Below, one piece after another: positions 1-8,301 of a DNA stretch of 64,000 nt (positions within the stretch are counted from its first letter, which is position 1; each line of letters opens with the position of its first letter). The DNA comes from Synechococcus sp. RS9909 (lineage in GTDB: Bacteria > Cyanobacteriota > Cyanobacteriia > PCC-6307 > Cyanobiaceae), in contig NZ_CP047943.1 of the NCBI RefSeq assembly GCF_014279595.1, forward strand, positions 1,240,001-1,304,000. The letters run 5' to 3'. The translations under genes and the position numbers were made by a program. The notes below the pieces were generated by a model. That model did not search any database, was not told where the DNA came from, and worked only from the letters and a program-made list of their open reading frames with translations.

Positions 1-521
1 GTGAAGGCGGGGCGGATGATCCGGGGAAAGCTGCCAATGGCGGCACCCACCGCGTCCGCTTCCTCCAGGCTGGAGGCGATGCCCGATGGGCACACCTTCA
101 CGCCGATGCGCTCCATCGCCTGTTTGAACAGCAGGCGGTCTTCCGCTTTCTGAATCGCCTGGAGATCGGCGCCGATCAGCTCCACGCCGTAGCGCTCCAG
201 CGTGCCGTTCTCCGACAGAGCAACGGCGAGATTGAGGGCGGTCTGGCCCCCCATGGTGGGCAGCAGGGCGTCGGGGCGCTCCTGTTCAATCACCCGGGTC
301 ACCACCTCGGGGGTGAGCGGCTCCACGTAGGTGCGATCGGCCATGTCCGGATCGGTCATGATCGACGCGGGGTTGGAATTCACCAACACCACCTCGAAAC
401 CATCGGCGCGGAGCGCTTTGCAGGCCTGGGTTCCCGAGTAATCAAACTCGCAGGCCTGTCCGATCACGATCGGGCCGGATCCCAGGAGCAGAATGCGACG
501 CAGATCAGACCGCCGTGGCAT
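1..521 (-). CDS. carB: Carbamoyl-phosphate synthase large subunit, N-terminal part
   Basis: The reverse strand encodes the first about 173 residues of CarB, beginning [19 protein letters not shown] and continuing into the conserved [11 protein letters not shown] and [10 protein letters not shown] segments of the first ATP-grasp half. CarB makes carbamoyl phosphate from glutamine-derived ammonia, bicarbonate and two ATP for arginine and pyrimidine synthesis. The ATG at 519-521 is the only sensible start. The gene runs off the left edge, so roughly 85% of the protein is outside the window. It is divergent from the DUF3318 gene. Confidence 0.95.
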   Translation of the reverse strand, partial: MPRRSDLRRILLLGSGPIVIGQACEFDYSGTQACKALRADGFEVVLVNSNPASIMTDPDMADRTYVEPLTPEVVTRVIEQERPDALLPTMGGQTALNLAVALSENGTLERYGVELIGADLQAIQKAEDRLLFKQAMERIGVKVCPSGIASSLEEADAVGAAIGSFPRIIRPAF

Positions 522-644
522 GGGCCTCTTGGGATAGGCAAACCTGTTAAGCCTCCCACGCGGATGCACCTCTCACTGTTCATGCTGCGAAGGATGCTGG
601 ATCGAGTCGCTAGCGTGAGGAGATCGGCACGCAAGATCGAGATC

Positions 645-1280
645 ATGAGCGAGCTCCAGCGCCTGAAGGGGCTGCTGCCACCGGAGATGCAGAGCTGGGT
701 GTTCGTGGAGGCGGCGGCGGCTGTTGATCCGCCCCTGATCACCCTGGAGGAAATCGGCCGCGATGAGGTGGAGATTCAGGTGGATCTCGAGCCCTGGGAC
801 AACCTGGCGCTCGACCACCGCAACCTGCTCTTCTGGCATGAAGTGGGTCGGATCCAGAACGACACGATTCCCCGCGACGGTTGGGAGATGGCGGCCCTTG
901 CCATCGGCCTTGGTGGCGCCATCGGTGAGCTCTGGGTGCAGGACGGCCTGCTGCTGGTGATGGCCCTGGGGCTGTCGGGTTTTGCCGGTTATCGCCTCTA
1001 TCTCAAAAACAATGCTGAGAAACGGCTGCGGGATGCGATTGCCGCCGATGAACGGGCGATCGACCTGGCCTGCCGTTTCGGCTACAGCGTTCCCAATGCT
1101 TATAAGAGTCTGGGTGGTGCTCTGAAGGATCTGATCGAGCAGACGCGCAAGAAGAAGAAGCGGGGCTTCTATGAAGACCGTCTGGAAGCCCTGCGCAAGA
1201 GTGCGGGCAAGGCCCGGGCGGAAATGGCCCAACAGCAGGGATCCCGTCAGTCCGTGACCAGCGAGAACGTCTATGGCTGA
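645..1280 (+). CDS. DUF3318 family membrane-associated protein
   Basis: This 211-aa protein matches the cyanobacterial DUF3318 family: MSELQRLKGLLPPEMQSWVF at the N-terminus, a conserved LDHRNLLFWHEVGRIQ segment, then two hydrophobic stretches (about residues 92-125), a basic KKKKRGF region and a polar C-terminus. The family has no assigned function. The frame is open back to 564, but the family consensus starts at MSELQRL (645), which I chose. The 3' end overlaps rsfS by 8 nt, suggesting co-translation. Confidence 0.85.
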   Translation: MSELQRLKGLLPPEMQSWVFVEAAAAVDPPLITLEEIGRDEVEIQVDLEPWDNLALDHRNLLFWHEVGRIQNDTIPRDGWEMAALAIGLGGAIGELWVQDGLLLVMALGLSGFAGYRLYLKNNAEKRLRDAIAADERAIDLACRFGYSVPNAYKSLGGALKDLIEQTRKKKKRGFYEDRLEALRKSAGKARAEMAQQQGSRQSVTSENVYG

Positions 1281-1671
1281 TGGCAGCGCCCCGGCTCCGG
1301 AGCTGGAGAGTGTTCAACTGGCGGAACTCGCCGCTGATGCCTGCGACGATCGCAAAGCCACAGACATCGAGCTGATCCGGGTCGATGCCGTTTCGAGCCT
1401 GGCGGACTGGCTGGTGATTGCCGGCGGACAGAGTGATGTGCAGGTGCGGGCGATCGCCCGGTCCGTCCAGGATCGGCTCGAGGCCGAAGCCGGCCGGCTG
1501 CCGCTGCGCAAGGAGGGCCTCAACGAAGGGCGCTGGGCGTTGCTCGATTACGGCGAATTGATTGTGCACATCCTCCAGCCCGGTGAGCGGGGCTATTACG
1601 ACCTGGAGGCGTTCTGGAGTCACGGTGAGCGCCGACCCTTCGTAGCGTCGGCAACGACACCGGAGTCCTGA
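1273..1671 (+). CDS. rsfS: Ribosomal silencing factor RsfS (Iojap/YbeB)
   Basis: The 132-aa product has the RsfS/Iojap fold signature: DIELIRVDAVSSLADWLVIAG, then QVRAIARSVQDRL, and the hallmark WALLDYGELIVHILQPGERGYYDLEAFW (given here in parts). RsfS binds ribosomal protein L14 and blocks subunit joining under starvation. Its start overlaps the end of the DUF3318 gene by 8 nt, an arrangement typical of translational coupling. Length is normal for the family. Confidence 0.95.
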   Translation: MADGSAPAPELESVQLAELAADACDDRKATDIELIRVDAVSSLADWLVIAGGQSDVQVRAIARSVQDRLEAEAGRLPLRKEGLNEGRWALLDYGELIVHILQPGERGYYDLEAFWSHGERRPFVASATTPES

Positions 1672-1709
1672 GTTGCGCACGCTGCGTTCAGGCCCGCCTG
1701 ATTGCACCG

Positions 1710-2201
1710 ATGGCCGCCACTCCCTGCCCTGTTCCGCCGGATCAACGCCCCCAGGAGGAGTTTGAGCAGCTATGCCGCTCCTGGTTCTTCGCCTGGCCCA
1801 CCCGGGTCCCCCAGGGGCTGGATAGGGCCCTGCTGGTGAGTTGGTTGGTGTTTCTGCCGATCACCGTGCTCGTGGCCAGCGGCAGCTGGACCCTCCGCCA
1901 TGACCCACCGCGTCTGCTGGCCGCAGGTGCAGTGGCGGCCCTGGTGTTGCCCATGCTGCTGCTCGTGCGTCAGTGGCTGGGTTGGAGCTACGTGCACAAA
2001 CGTCTGCTCTCAGAGAGGGTGGAATACGAGGAATCCGGTTGGTATGACGGCCAGGTGTGGGAAAAACCCCTGGCCTGGCGTGAGCGGGATCTGCTCATGG
2101 CACGCCATGAGGTGCGTCCGATCCTGGGACGACTGGCCCGCTCGATGGCCTGGACCACGGGGTTGCTGCTGGCGGGAGCGAGTCTCTGCCAGGCTCTTTG
2201 A
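1710..2201 (+). CDS. CGLD27-like (DUF1230) membrane protein
   Basis: This 163-aa protein has two transmembrane segments (about residues 45-65 and 70-90), a third near the C-terminus, and the conserved motif RVEYEESGWYDGQVWEKPL between them, typical of DUF1230/CGLD27 proteins shared by cyanobacteria and plastids. CGLD27 in plants is linked to iron-deficiency responses, but no biochemical activity is established. It follows rsfS by 38 nt and probably belongs to the same transcript. Confidence 0.85.
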   Translation: MAATPCPVPPDQRPQEEFEQLCRSWFFAWPTRVPQGLDRALLVSWLVFLPITVLVASGSWTLRHDPPRLLAAGAVAALVLPMLLLVRQWLGWSYVHKRLLSERVEYEESGWYDGQVWEKPLAWRERDLLMARHEVRPILGRLARSMAWTTGLLLAGASLCQAL

Positions 2202-2222
2202 GCGCTGTTGACGTCGAGCACC

Positions 2223-3206
2223 ATGGCATTGCCTGCAGGCTTCGGGAGTGGTGGTGCGTCGTTGGCTGGACCAAGCCCGCTGGAGGTGCGCCTGCGGCGG
2301 GGTGGTTGTGTGGAATCGGTGCACCGCGTTCATGCGGTGGTGTGCGATCAGCGGGGCCGGATCCTGATGCGGGCCGGACGCCCCGATCACGAAACCTTCA
2401 TCCGGTCAGCCCTTAAACCCTTCCAGGCCCTACCCCTGCTCAGCAGCGGTGCGGCCGAGCAGTTCCATTGCGGCGAGAAGGGGGTGGCGATCGCCTGTGC
2501 CTCCCACGCCGGCACCCCCACCCATGCCCGCGAAGCCTTCAAGTTGCTGTGGAACGCGGATCTGGAGGTGTCGCAGCTGCAGTGTCCTGTCCCGTCAGGG
2601 GCGAGCAGCCCGCTGGAACACAACTGTTCCGGCAAGCACGCGGCCTTTCTGGCCACCTGCCGCAAGATGGCCTGGCCCACCGAGAGCTACCTGCAGGGGG
2701 ACCATCCGGTGCAACGGGAGGTGCATCGGCGTGTGGCCGAGTTGCTCGGTCTGCCCGCCGCGGAACTGGTGGCCGCCCGCGATGATTGCGGCGCTCCGAC
2801 GCTGCGCCTGCAGTTGGCGCAGATGGCGCTGCTCTATGCCCATCTCGGTGCCTCCACCCTGGCGGAGCTGGAGCAGATCAGCCGGGCGATGCTCGCTCAC
2901 CCGGAGCTGGTGGCCGGTGAGGGTCGGTTTGACACCGAACTGATGCAACGGGCCCACGGTCAGGTGTTGAGTAAGGGAGGAGCGGAAGGCATCCAGTGCC
3001 TGAGCCGAATCGGCGAAGGTCTCGGTGTGGCGATCAAGGTAGATGACGGCTCCAGACGTGCCAAGCAGGCGGTGGCCCTGCATCTGCTGCGCCAACTCGA
3101 CTGGTTGACCCCCTCAGGGCTGCAGGAGCTCGAGGAGCAGGTGCTGATCCTCAATCCCGGCGTGAGCCTGGAGGTGGAGGGGGCGCTTCGTTTCCAGGAG
3201 GGCTGA
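2223..3206 (+). CDS. Asparaginase (AnsA/thermolabile L-asparaginase family)
   Basis: The product (327 aa from ATG 2223; a TTG five codons upstream is an alternative) carries the PF06089 asparaginase II landmarks: RSALKPFQALPLL, CASHAGTPTHA, the NCSGKHAAFLA block, RDDCGAPT, and LSKGGAEGIQ near the C-terminus. It is expected to hydrolyse asparagine to aspartate and ammonia in the cytoplasm. It begins 21 nt after the CGLD27 gene and is the last gene of that run before tRNA-fMet. Confidence 0.88.
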   Translation: MALPAGFGSGGASLAGPSPLEVRLRRGGCVESVHRVHAVVCDQRGRILMRAGRPDHETFIRSALKPFQALPLLSSGAAEQFHCGEKGVAIACASHAGTPTHAREAFKLLWNADLEVSQLQCPVPSGASSPLEHNCSGKHAAFLATCRKMAWPTESYLQGDHPVQREVHRRVAELLGLPAAELVAARDDCGAPTLRLQLAQMALLYAHLGASTLAELEQISRAMLAHPELVAGEGRFDTELMQRAHGQVLSKGGAEGIQCLSRIGEGLGVAIKVDDGSRRAKQAVALHLLRQLDWLTPSGLQELEEQVLILNPGVSLEVEGALRFQEG

Positions 3207-3274
3207 CCGCCCAGGCCGCTGACCGCCCTGCCCATGGTGTCGGGTGACACCAAGTTGTACGATATGGAGGCCGA

Positions 3275-3351
<77 letters not shown>

Positions 3352-3357
3352 CTTGAA

Positions 3358-3391
3358 AGCCCCCGGGAGGACCACCTTCCGGGGGCTTTTT
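3358..3391 (+). terminator. Rho-independent terminator after tRNA-fMet
   Basis: A 13-bp stem (AGCCCCCGGGAGG with CCTTCCGGGGGCT, one G-T wobble) around an ACCA loop is followed by TTTT. It begins 6 nt after the tRNA CCA end and closes the tRNA transcript. Confidence 0.9.
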
Positions 3392-3506
3392 GCTGTTGGG
3401 GACTGGGATCTTCCAGGTCTGACAGGACAAGTGCCTTTATCCCCTTCATCGGCCTCATGCGGATCAAGGCGCTGCCCACGGCCAGGCTGGGCCTGATTCC
3501 GACATC

Positions 3507-3680
3507 GATCCGCTGATCACCGCACCTGACAGCTGGCTTGAGAAGCACCATCGCTTTGAGGTGCTCAATCAGCTGCTCAACTCCCGCAGTGAATGTGAGG
3601 CTCGGCGCCATTGGCGCAGCCATGTGATCGGCCGCGCCTACGGCGAGGGAAAGCTTCACGTGGAGCAGCTTCTGGGCTGA
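3507..3680 (+). pseudogene. Unrecognised C-terminal ORF remnant
   Basis: An open frame of 57 residues (DPLITAPDSWLEKHHRFEVL ... GKLHVEQLLG) ends at TGA 3678-3680 and has no start codon of its own. The amphipathic, charged composition looks like the tail of a real protein. It sits between the tRNA terminator and the first IS21 copy. I do not recognise the family. It may be the truncated 3' end of a gene lost when the island formed. Confidence 0.4.
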
Positions 3681-3969
3681 ACAGAAGCCAAAGGGGCAGC
3701 GCATGACCCCGCGCTTGTCAGATGTCAATCAGGTTGATGTGTGGCGTCAATCAGGTTGACCGGTGAATGAGCTTGGTTTCGGGACCTGCTTCTGGCTTGA
3801 AATCCAGTTGGGATCTGGATCGTGACCAGGCCTGTCGCGGCGCGTCAATTCGGTTGTCCTGGTGGGCTTACTGATTGGGTGGGTGGGCCAGTTTTCGTGT
3901 CGCCGCCTTGGTTCTGTTTGCTTAGGCCGATGGTGGTTGTGATCGTGCCGGCGATGACGCTCGCGTCAA

Positions 3970-4773
3970 TTACGTTGGCGGGTTGCTCTGATCACTGGAA
4001 ACCCTTGCAGCAGCTGCTTTCTGCCGGTAGCTCTCGCCTTTGATGCCGATGATGTGGCAGTGGTGCACCAGCCGGTCTACCGCCGCCACAGTCATCGATC
4101 CGTTGGGAAAGATGTCGTCCCACTCCCGGAACGGTTGGTTGCTGGTCACCAGCAACGAACGGCGCTCATAGCGGTGGCAGATCAGCTCAAACAGCACCGA
4201 GGTCTCCAGTTCGCTGCGGCGCACGTAGGAGATGTCGTCGATCACCAGCAGGCTGTAGCGGTCCAGCTTTTGCAGAATTGCCGGCAGGTCATAGGCCGCC
4301 TTGGCCTTCTGCAGCAGCTGCACAAGCGCCGTGGCCGGGAAGAAGCGGCAGGCCTGGTCCTGCGCAGCCATCGCCATCGTGATCGCAATCGCCAGGTGGG
4401 TCTTGCCCACGCCGCTAGGGCCAAACAGCAACAGGTTTTCCGCCTGCAGCAGCCAGGTGGTCTGCTGCGTCAGGCCTTGCAGCTCCTGCCATTGACGCGG
4501 GTCGAGATGCTGGTGGTCAAACCCGTCGAGCCCTTTCTGCCAAGGGAGATGGGCGCCGCGCAGCAGGCGCTGCTGGCGGGCGATTTGCCGCTGCTCCAGC
4601 TCCAGTTCACAGAGCGAGTAGAGGAACTGGCCAGGGCTCCAGCCCTGGGCCTCAGCCTGCTCGGCCAGCGGCTGCCAGTGGCTGCGAAAGCGCGCGAGTT
4701 TCAGCTGTTTGAGCAGCAACGGCAAGGTCGCTTCCACCGCCTGAGAGCGAGGAACCGGTAAGGAGGTGGTCAT
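3970..4773 (-). CDS. istB: IS21 helper ATPase IstB
   Basis: The 267-aa AAA+ ATPase has the Walker A motif GPSGVGKTHLAIA, the Walker B region LLVIDDISYVRR and the sensor segment LLVTSNQPFREW. IstB assembles on DNA and stimulates IstA-mediated transposition. It overlaps the 3' end of istA by 122 nt in another frame, a longer overlap than is usual, but the N-terminus LLKQLKLARFRSHW fits the family, so the start is probably right. Confidence 0.95.
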   Translation of the reverse strand: MTTSLPVPRSQAVEATLPLLLKQLKLARFRSHWQPLAEQAEAQGWSPGQFLYSLCELELEQRQIARQQRLLRGAHLPWQKGLDGFDHQHLDPRQWQELQGLTQQTTWLLQAENLLLFGPSGVGKTHLAIAITMAMAAQDQACRFFPATALVQLLQKAKAAYDLPAILQKLDRYSLLVIDDISYVRRSELETSVLFELICHRYERRSLLVTSNQPFREWDDIFPNGSMTVAAVDRLVHHCHIIGIKGESYRQKAAAARVSSDQSNPPT

Positions 4774-6247
4774 AGGAAGCCAGCAGGTGTTGAGGAATCA
4801 CGGGATCAGGCAGGGCGCTCCGCCGCGGCGGCAGCCGGAAGCGTTGCTGCAACAGCGAGAGCGACAGGGCCTTGCGTTGGTGGGCTTGCTGCAGGAAGCT
4901 GAGCACAAGCTCAAAAGACGCCACCCGCACGGCGACATACAGTGCCTCGACCATCAACCGGGCCGCGCCGTCACGGTCACCGCCGGCCAAGAGCTGTTGC
5001 CACAAGCCCCACCAGCGCTCATCGGGGAACAGGTGGCGCTGGTAGCGGCAATGGAGCAGAGCCCGCGGCTTGGCACGTAGGCCATCGATCAGGTGCTCCA
5101 GATCGATGCACCAGGCTCGCTTCTCGCCAGAAGCGCCATAAGCGCGTGGGAGCTGGCAAACCCAGTCGCGACCGAGGTAAACGACCAGTCGGTCATGGTG
5201 CAAGCGCACCGCAACCTGGCGACCGATCAGGCTCGGCGGCACCGAGTAGACGACCTGGCGCACCTCGATCGTGCTGGTGCTCCGCACCCGCACCGTGAGC
5301 AGCTCGTAGTCGGCAAAGCGAAAGGCCGGCAGCGGGCTGAGCACCTCCAATTCCTGTTCGTAGCGCCGTTGCCGCGGGGCATTGAGCGTGCTGAACACCT
5401 CAGCGACCAGCTTGCCGTATTCGGCGGGTTCCTCGAAATCGCAGCTGCCGCGCAGGATCAGCTTCTGCTCCAGCCGCCGTTTCACGTGGCCATGGGGTGC
5501 CTCGACGATGCCGTTCTCATGGGCCACACCACGGTTATTGCGGCTGGGGCTCAGGCCGTAGTGGCTGCAGAGCGCCTGGTAGCGGGGCGTGATGTCGAGG
5601 GCGTAGCTGCCGTCACGGTTGCGGCTGGCGGCCGATAAGCGATCAGTACGCAGTTCTTTTGGCACCCCACCGCAGGCAGCCAGGGCGTTCTGCAAGCCCT
5701 CGGAAAGGGCCACAAAGCTCTCGCCGCCATGGATCACCTGCCCGTAAGCCCAGCCACTCCAGGCCAGGCGGTAATGGAACAGCAGGTGCGGGAATGGTTC
5801 TCCCCGCAGGGTGATCTCCACGCGCTTGACCTTGGTGAAATCACAGAAGCCGATCTCGCCGGGCTGGTACGCCAGCGGGAACATCACCTCAGGCGTTTGG
5901 CCATGGAGGGTCTTCCAGTGCTGAACCCGCCGCTGCAGGGTGCGTTTGACAGAACTCCAGTCCTGATCAGGATTTTGCTCCTGCAGGTGCTCCAGCAGCG
6001 TGGTGGGCGTGAGGGCTGGATGGCGTTCAAGCAGGGGAAGCAGCAACGGCTCCCACACCGCCGCCAATGGGTCAGGGCGTCGTCTACTGCGGGGCTTGGC
6101 GGCTTTGGGTTGCAAGCGACCGGAGTCGATCCGGTGGGCACTGCTCACCGAGATGCCCGCCGCAGCGGCAGCCACCTCCTGGCGGCTGCCGGCTCGTCGT
6201 TTGGACATGTACAGCGAAATCTGTTGAGCGGTGAGGGGAGCAGGCAT
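4652..6247 (-). CDS. istA: IS21 transposase IstA
   Basis: The 531-aa transposase starts at ATG 6247 (MPAPLTAQQISLYMSKRRAG); a TTG eight codons upstream is less likely. An N-terminal helix-turn-helix (ISVSSAHRIDSGRL region) precedes the integrase core, with candidate catalytic acids in GEIGFCDFTKV, LRTDRLSAA and NGIVEAPHGHVKRRLE. The usual TDN motif reads TDR here. A C-terminal beta-rich domain (VRQVVYSVPPSLIGRQVAV) completes a full-length family member. Confidence 0.95.
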   Translation of the reverse strand: MPAPLTAQQISLYMSKRRAGSRQEVAAAAAGISVSSAHRIDSGRLQPKAAKPRSRRRPDPLAAVWEPLLLPLLERHPALTPTTLLEHLQEQNPDQDWSSVKRTLQRRVQHWKTLHGQTPEVMFPLAYQPGEIGFCDFTKVKRVEITLRGEPFPHLLFHYRLAWSGWAYGQVIHGGESFVALSEGLQNALAACGGVPKELRTDRLSAASRNRDGSYALDITPRYQALCSHYGLSPSRNNRGVAHENGIVEAPHGHVKRRLEQKLILRGSCDFEEPAEYGKLVAEVFSTLNAPRQRRYEQELEVLSPLPAFRFADYELLTVRVRSTSTIEVRQVVYSVPPSLIGRQVAVRLHHDRLVVYLGRDWVCQLPRAYGASGEKRAWCIDLEHLIDGLRAKPRALLHCRYQRHLFPDERWWGLWQQLLAGGDRDGAARLMVEALYVAVRVASFELVLSFLQQAHQRKALSLSLLQQRFRLPPRRSALPDPVIPQHLLASYDHLLTGSSLSGGGSDLAVAAQTAETRALSQPLAAAGRAG

Positions 6248-6450
6248 GTCCCGGTGCCCTGCGCATGGCAACCGGATTCAGCAGAACCCCTCAAGAGCGG
6301 TCAACCAGATTGGCGTGACCCCTCAACCAGATTGTCGTCGAACACCGCGCTGGCGCTTAACGTTCGCGGCATGTCCGGGTTGGGGGTTGCGGCCATGGCG
6401 ATCAATAACCTGCCGATCTGGGCGGACTGTCCCGCTATGGATCAGGCCTG

Positions 6451-6771
6451 ATGCGGATCCTGCTTGATCCAGGCACCCCGGAGCTTCTGCGGCGCTGGTT
6501 GATCAACCATGAGGTGAGCACCGCCGCGGAAGAGGGCTGGCCAGTCGCCAGCAGCCTGGACCTGATCCAGCTGGCGCAACAGCGGGGCTATGAGGTGTTG
6601 ATCAGCACTGATGTGAGCCTGAAACATCAGCCCAACCTGCAGCGTCCAGCGATCGCGATCCTGGTGCTCTCCTCAGGAGAATGGGACAGAGTGGGAGTGA
6701 TCGCAGGCAACGTCGCCGATGTGGTGAATGCGTTGCGCCCGGGCGAGTACTGCGAGATGACCATCCCCTGA
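6451..6771 (+). CDS. DUF5615 PIN-like toxin-type protein
   Basis: The 106-aa protein begins MRILLDPGTPELLRRWL and contains EVSTAAEEGWP and VLISTDVSLKHQPNL, matching the DUF5615 PIN-like family (conserved Asp near the N-terminus, TTD-type motif in the middle). Such genes are usually the second partner of a small antitoxin-like gene. Here the ATG overlaps the stop of an upstream frame (TGATG at 6449-6453) whose 5' part is separated by the IS21 copy, so the partner has probably been broken. Confidence 0.75.
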   Translation: MRILLDPGTPELLRRWLINHEVSTAAEEGWPVASSLDLIQLAQQRGYEVLISTDVSLKHQPNLQRPAIAILVLSSGEWDRVGVIAGNVADVVNALRPGEYCEMTIP

Positions 6772-6785
6772 CGCCCCCGGGCGGA

Positions 6786-6930
6786 ACGTGAGGCGAGGAT
6801 CCACTCCACGGCGCGATAGCAGGACTCCCCCAGGGCGATCGGATCACCTGGAGATGCCCGGCGCAGCGTCTCTTGCGGTGCGTCAGAAGCCGGTGGGGTG
6901 CATCTGGCGGGGTGCTCAACCCCTGGCACT
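6786..6930 (-). pseudogene. Truncated paralogue of the 97-aa gene at 19669
   Basis: The reverse strand reads RRASPGDPIALGESCYRAVEWILASRSARG, nearly the same as residues 8-36 of the 97-aa protein at 19669-19962. After that the homology stops. It is fused on its N-terminal side to the 75-bp repeat shared with 20133 and 20978. This is a relic of a small island gene family with no known function. Confidence 0.6.
6845..6925 (-). repeat. TPPDAPH/PQETLRRASPG repeat, copy 1
   Basis: This stretch closely matches 20133-20215 and 20978-21036. All three share GGCGCAGCGTCTCTTGCGGTG on the plus strand, and on the reverse strand they encode versions of PQETLRRASPG. Copies 1 and 2 also share GGTGGGGTGCATCTGGCGGG. 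Confidence 0.75.
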
Positions 6931-6978
6931 GGCGGTAGTGAACGAACAACAGTGACAGACAGATGTCCTCTGCAAGCT

Positions 6979-7275
6979 TCACCGAACGGTGACGCGCTCC
7001 TGCAACGTGCCGCTCACGTATTTGTGCAGAACGCTGCTGATCAGGGTCTGATAAGGGATCCCCTCCTGGAGTGCCCGGGTGCGGATGGCCTGGAGATCAC
7101 CACTGGAGAGGCGGATGTTGATGCGCTGATCCTTCTGCCCTGTAGCCCGGGCGGATTGGCGTAGGTCATTCAGCAGCGCAGGAGTGGCCACGCTGGTCAG
7201 CGCACCCTGCTCGAAAGCATCGAGGAGCTGCTGTTCGTCGGCTTCAAGCGCTGGCACAGGGTTCTGTTCAGGCAT
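6979..7275 (-). CDS. BrnA-like antitoxin
   Basis: The 98-aa protein ends in a ribbon-helix-helix-like segment: DQRINIRLSSGDLQAIRTRALQEGIPYQTLISSVLHKYVSG (in parts), preceded by an acidic N-terminus. This is the layout of BrnA/CopG antitoxins that bind their toxin and repress the operon. It overlaps the upstream toxin gene by 8 nt, so toxin is encoded first, as usual in brnTA operons. Confidence 0.8.
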   Translation of the reverse strand: MPEQNPVPALEADEQQLLDAFEQGALTSVATPALLNDLRQSARATGQKDQRINIRLSSGDLQAIRTRALQEGIPYQTLISSVLHKYVSGTLQERVTVR

Positions 7276-7573
7276 CGTTCTCTTCGTCAGAAGGATCGGG
7301 GGTGTACTGGCGCTGAGCTCTGCGGCTCGGAATGATCGTCTTCAGGACTAAGTGGTCATCTGACTCCGCATAGGGCACTAGGTGCACATAACCGCTGAGC
7401 CGGACCACCAGGATCCGTTGACCGGGGTAACGGGCCTGGTTTGGGTGGTCGAGCACGTCGAGCACGTCGAGGAGCTCTCCGGCTTCGATGGCGACCACGA
7501 CCGTCTCGAAGCAGATCCCCCGTTCGGCCATGAGCTGATCATTCTTTTCAGTGCTCCAGGCGAACGGCTTCAT
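7268..7573 (-). CDS. BrnT-like toxin
   Basis: The 101-aa protein shows the BrnT-like pattern PFAWSTEKNDQLMAERGICFE, VLDHPNQARYPGQRILVV and LVPYAESDDHLVLKTIIPSR. BrnT toxins are RelE-fold ribonucleases. A tandem LDVLDV duplication (GTCGAGCAC repeats at 7449-7466) lengthens the protein by about three residues against the family pattern. The start ATG is at 7571-7573, with the antitoxin immediately downstream. Confidence 0.82.
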   Translation of the reverse strand: MKPFAWSTEKNDQLMAERGICFETVVVAIEAGELLDVLDVLDHPNQARYPGQRILVVRLSGYVHLVPYAESDDHLVLKTIIPSRRAQRQYTPDPSDEENDA

Positions 7574-7656
7574 GCCATCAAACTAGCCCGCCTGTGTGCC
7601 TGATGTCTTCACGTTGCCTGACGACAGCGATCGGGGTGGCCTGGCCCCCCACCTGC

Positions 7657-7930
7657 TCAGGCAAGAGGGATGGCCTCCTCTTCTATACGTTGACGCAGCT
7701 CAGCCCGCAGACCCCGGCGCGTCACCAGGTCCACCGGAACGCTCAGCAGATCCTCCAGCGCCAGCTTGAGGTCCATGACCTGCCCAAAGCTGGGGCTGGC
7801 CGGGAACTCCACCAACCAGCAGATCCAGATCGCTGCCCGGTCGCGCCGTCCCGTGAATCACCGAGCCGAACACCTGGAGGCCCAGCCCGCCATGGCGATG
7901 CCGTGTCCACGCCAGTTCTCTCCATGGCAC
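7657..7930 (-). pseudogene. Frameshifted MNT-type nucleotidyltransferase
   Basis: The reverse strand encodes LQVFGSVIHGTARPGSDLDLL, the GSx(10)DxD core of minimal nucleotidyltransferases. The frame then shifts at CTGGTTGGTGGAG and continues in the next frame as LVEFPASPSFGQVMDLKLAL ... VPVDLVTRRGLRAELRQRI, ending at 7657-7659. A 4-base insertion (GTTG) explains the break. A second relic of the same gene lies at 34422-34480. Confidence 0.8.
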
Positions 7931-8121
7931 ATCCCTCTGCTCCCTGCTGCGAAGTCCGCTTCCTGCTGATGCACGTCTACCCGGCTGGCATCAAGGCCTA
8001 TGGCCATGAGCGGATCACCATCCCACTCGGCCGGCGCGGCAAGCCCATCAAGAAGCTGCGCCTGATCCCTGCCGAGAGGGCCCATGCCCTGGCGCTGCAG
8101 CGCCGCCGCGACGGAGCGTGA
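7924..8121 (+). CDS. Small basic protein, paralogue of ORFs at 9449 and 26583
   Basis: The 65-aa ORF ends with GRRGKPIKKLRLIPAERAHA, which matches the GKRGKPVKKMRLIPAERAHA block of the copies at 9449-9669 (broken) and 26583-26804. The family is unknown to me. It is short, basic and Pro/Arg-rich. It lacks the KLQGTPGVTVSVL tail of the 26.6-kb copy. The start overlaps the divergent nucleotidyltransferase relic. Confidence 0.5.
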   Translation: MAHPSAPCCEVRFLLMHVYPAGIKAYGHERITIPLGRRGKPIKKLRLIPAERAHALALQRRRDGA

Positions 8122-8127
8122 CTTGGG

Positions 8128-8160
8128 ACCGTGCTGAAAATGGCGCCGTGAGGGGGGAGC
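8128..8160 (+). pseudogene. 3' stub of the 70-aa gene found at 25923
   Basis: GACCGTGCTGAAAATGGCG then CCGTGA matches the last codons (TVLKLAF) of the gene at 25923-26135. This is the left boundary of repeated module A: homology to module B starts here and the rest of the 70-aa gene is missing. Confidence 0.65.
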
Positions 8161-8171
8161 CGCCTGGGTTG

Positions 8172-8267
8172 ATGCGGATCCTGCATGAAGACGCGATTCG
8201 GGTTGCGCTCAGCCTTCATTCAGTAGAAGTTGGTAGCAGCCCATTCGTTCGCGTTCTAGACGCGTGA
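8172..8267 (+). CDS. 31-aa leader ORF of module A
   Basis: The ORF reads MRILHEDAIRVALSLHSVEV then GSSPFVRVLDA and stops at TGA 8265-8267. It follows a purine-rich GGGGGGAG. The same ORF at 26156-26251 keeps its frame, with two amino-acid changes (D/N and L/P) and at least one silent change. Its stop overlaps a GTG codon (GTGA) that opens the frame running into the poly-C tract. No family is recognised. Confidence 0.45.
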   Translation: MRILHEDAIRVALSLHSVEVGSSPFVRVLDA

Positions 8268-8279
8268 GTCCAATTGTTG

Positions 8280-8291
8280 CCCCCCCCCCCC
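8280..8291. repeat. Poly-C tract (12 C) upstream of Nif11 ORF
   Basis: Twelve consecutive C lie 10 bp upstream of the TTG that opens the Nif11 ORF. Copy B has nine C (26264-26272). The GTG frame from 8264 would read into the Nif11 frame only with 10 or 13 C, so tract length could switch the N-terminus. Confidence 0.8.
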
Positions 8292-8301
8292 TGAGTCGGA
8301 A

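Larger units (their letters stand above)
3716..6344 (-). mobile_element. IS21-family insertion sequence, copy 1 (istA-istB)
   Basis: This 2,629-bp element is bounded by TGTCAGATGTCAATCAGG on the left and, read inward from the right, TGTTCGACGACAATCTGG. Each end carries internal CAATC(A/T)GGTTGA repeats, as in IS21 elements. It is flanked by a perfect 7-bp target duplication CCGCGCT (3709-3715 and 6345-6351), showing a clean transposition. It carries istA and istB on the reverse strand. About 255 bp between the left end and istB are non-coding. Its length and both encoded proteins are identical to those of copy 2 at 21037-23665. Confidence 0.95.

Noticed and set aside
573-1232. 219-codon frame opposite the DUF3318 gene
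   Set aside because: Antisense shadow in a GC-rich gene; the plus-strand protein fits a known family.
4054-4761. 235-codon open frame on the strand opposite istB
   Set aside because: It is a shadow of the istB codon pattern with no domain or ribosome-binding site, and it recurs in the second IS copy for the same reason.
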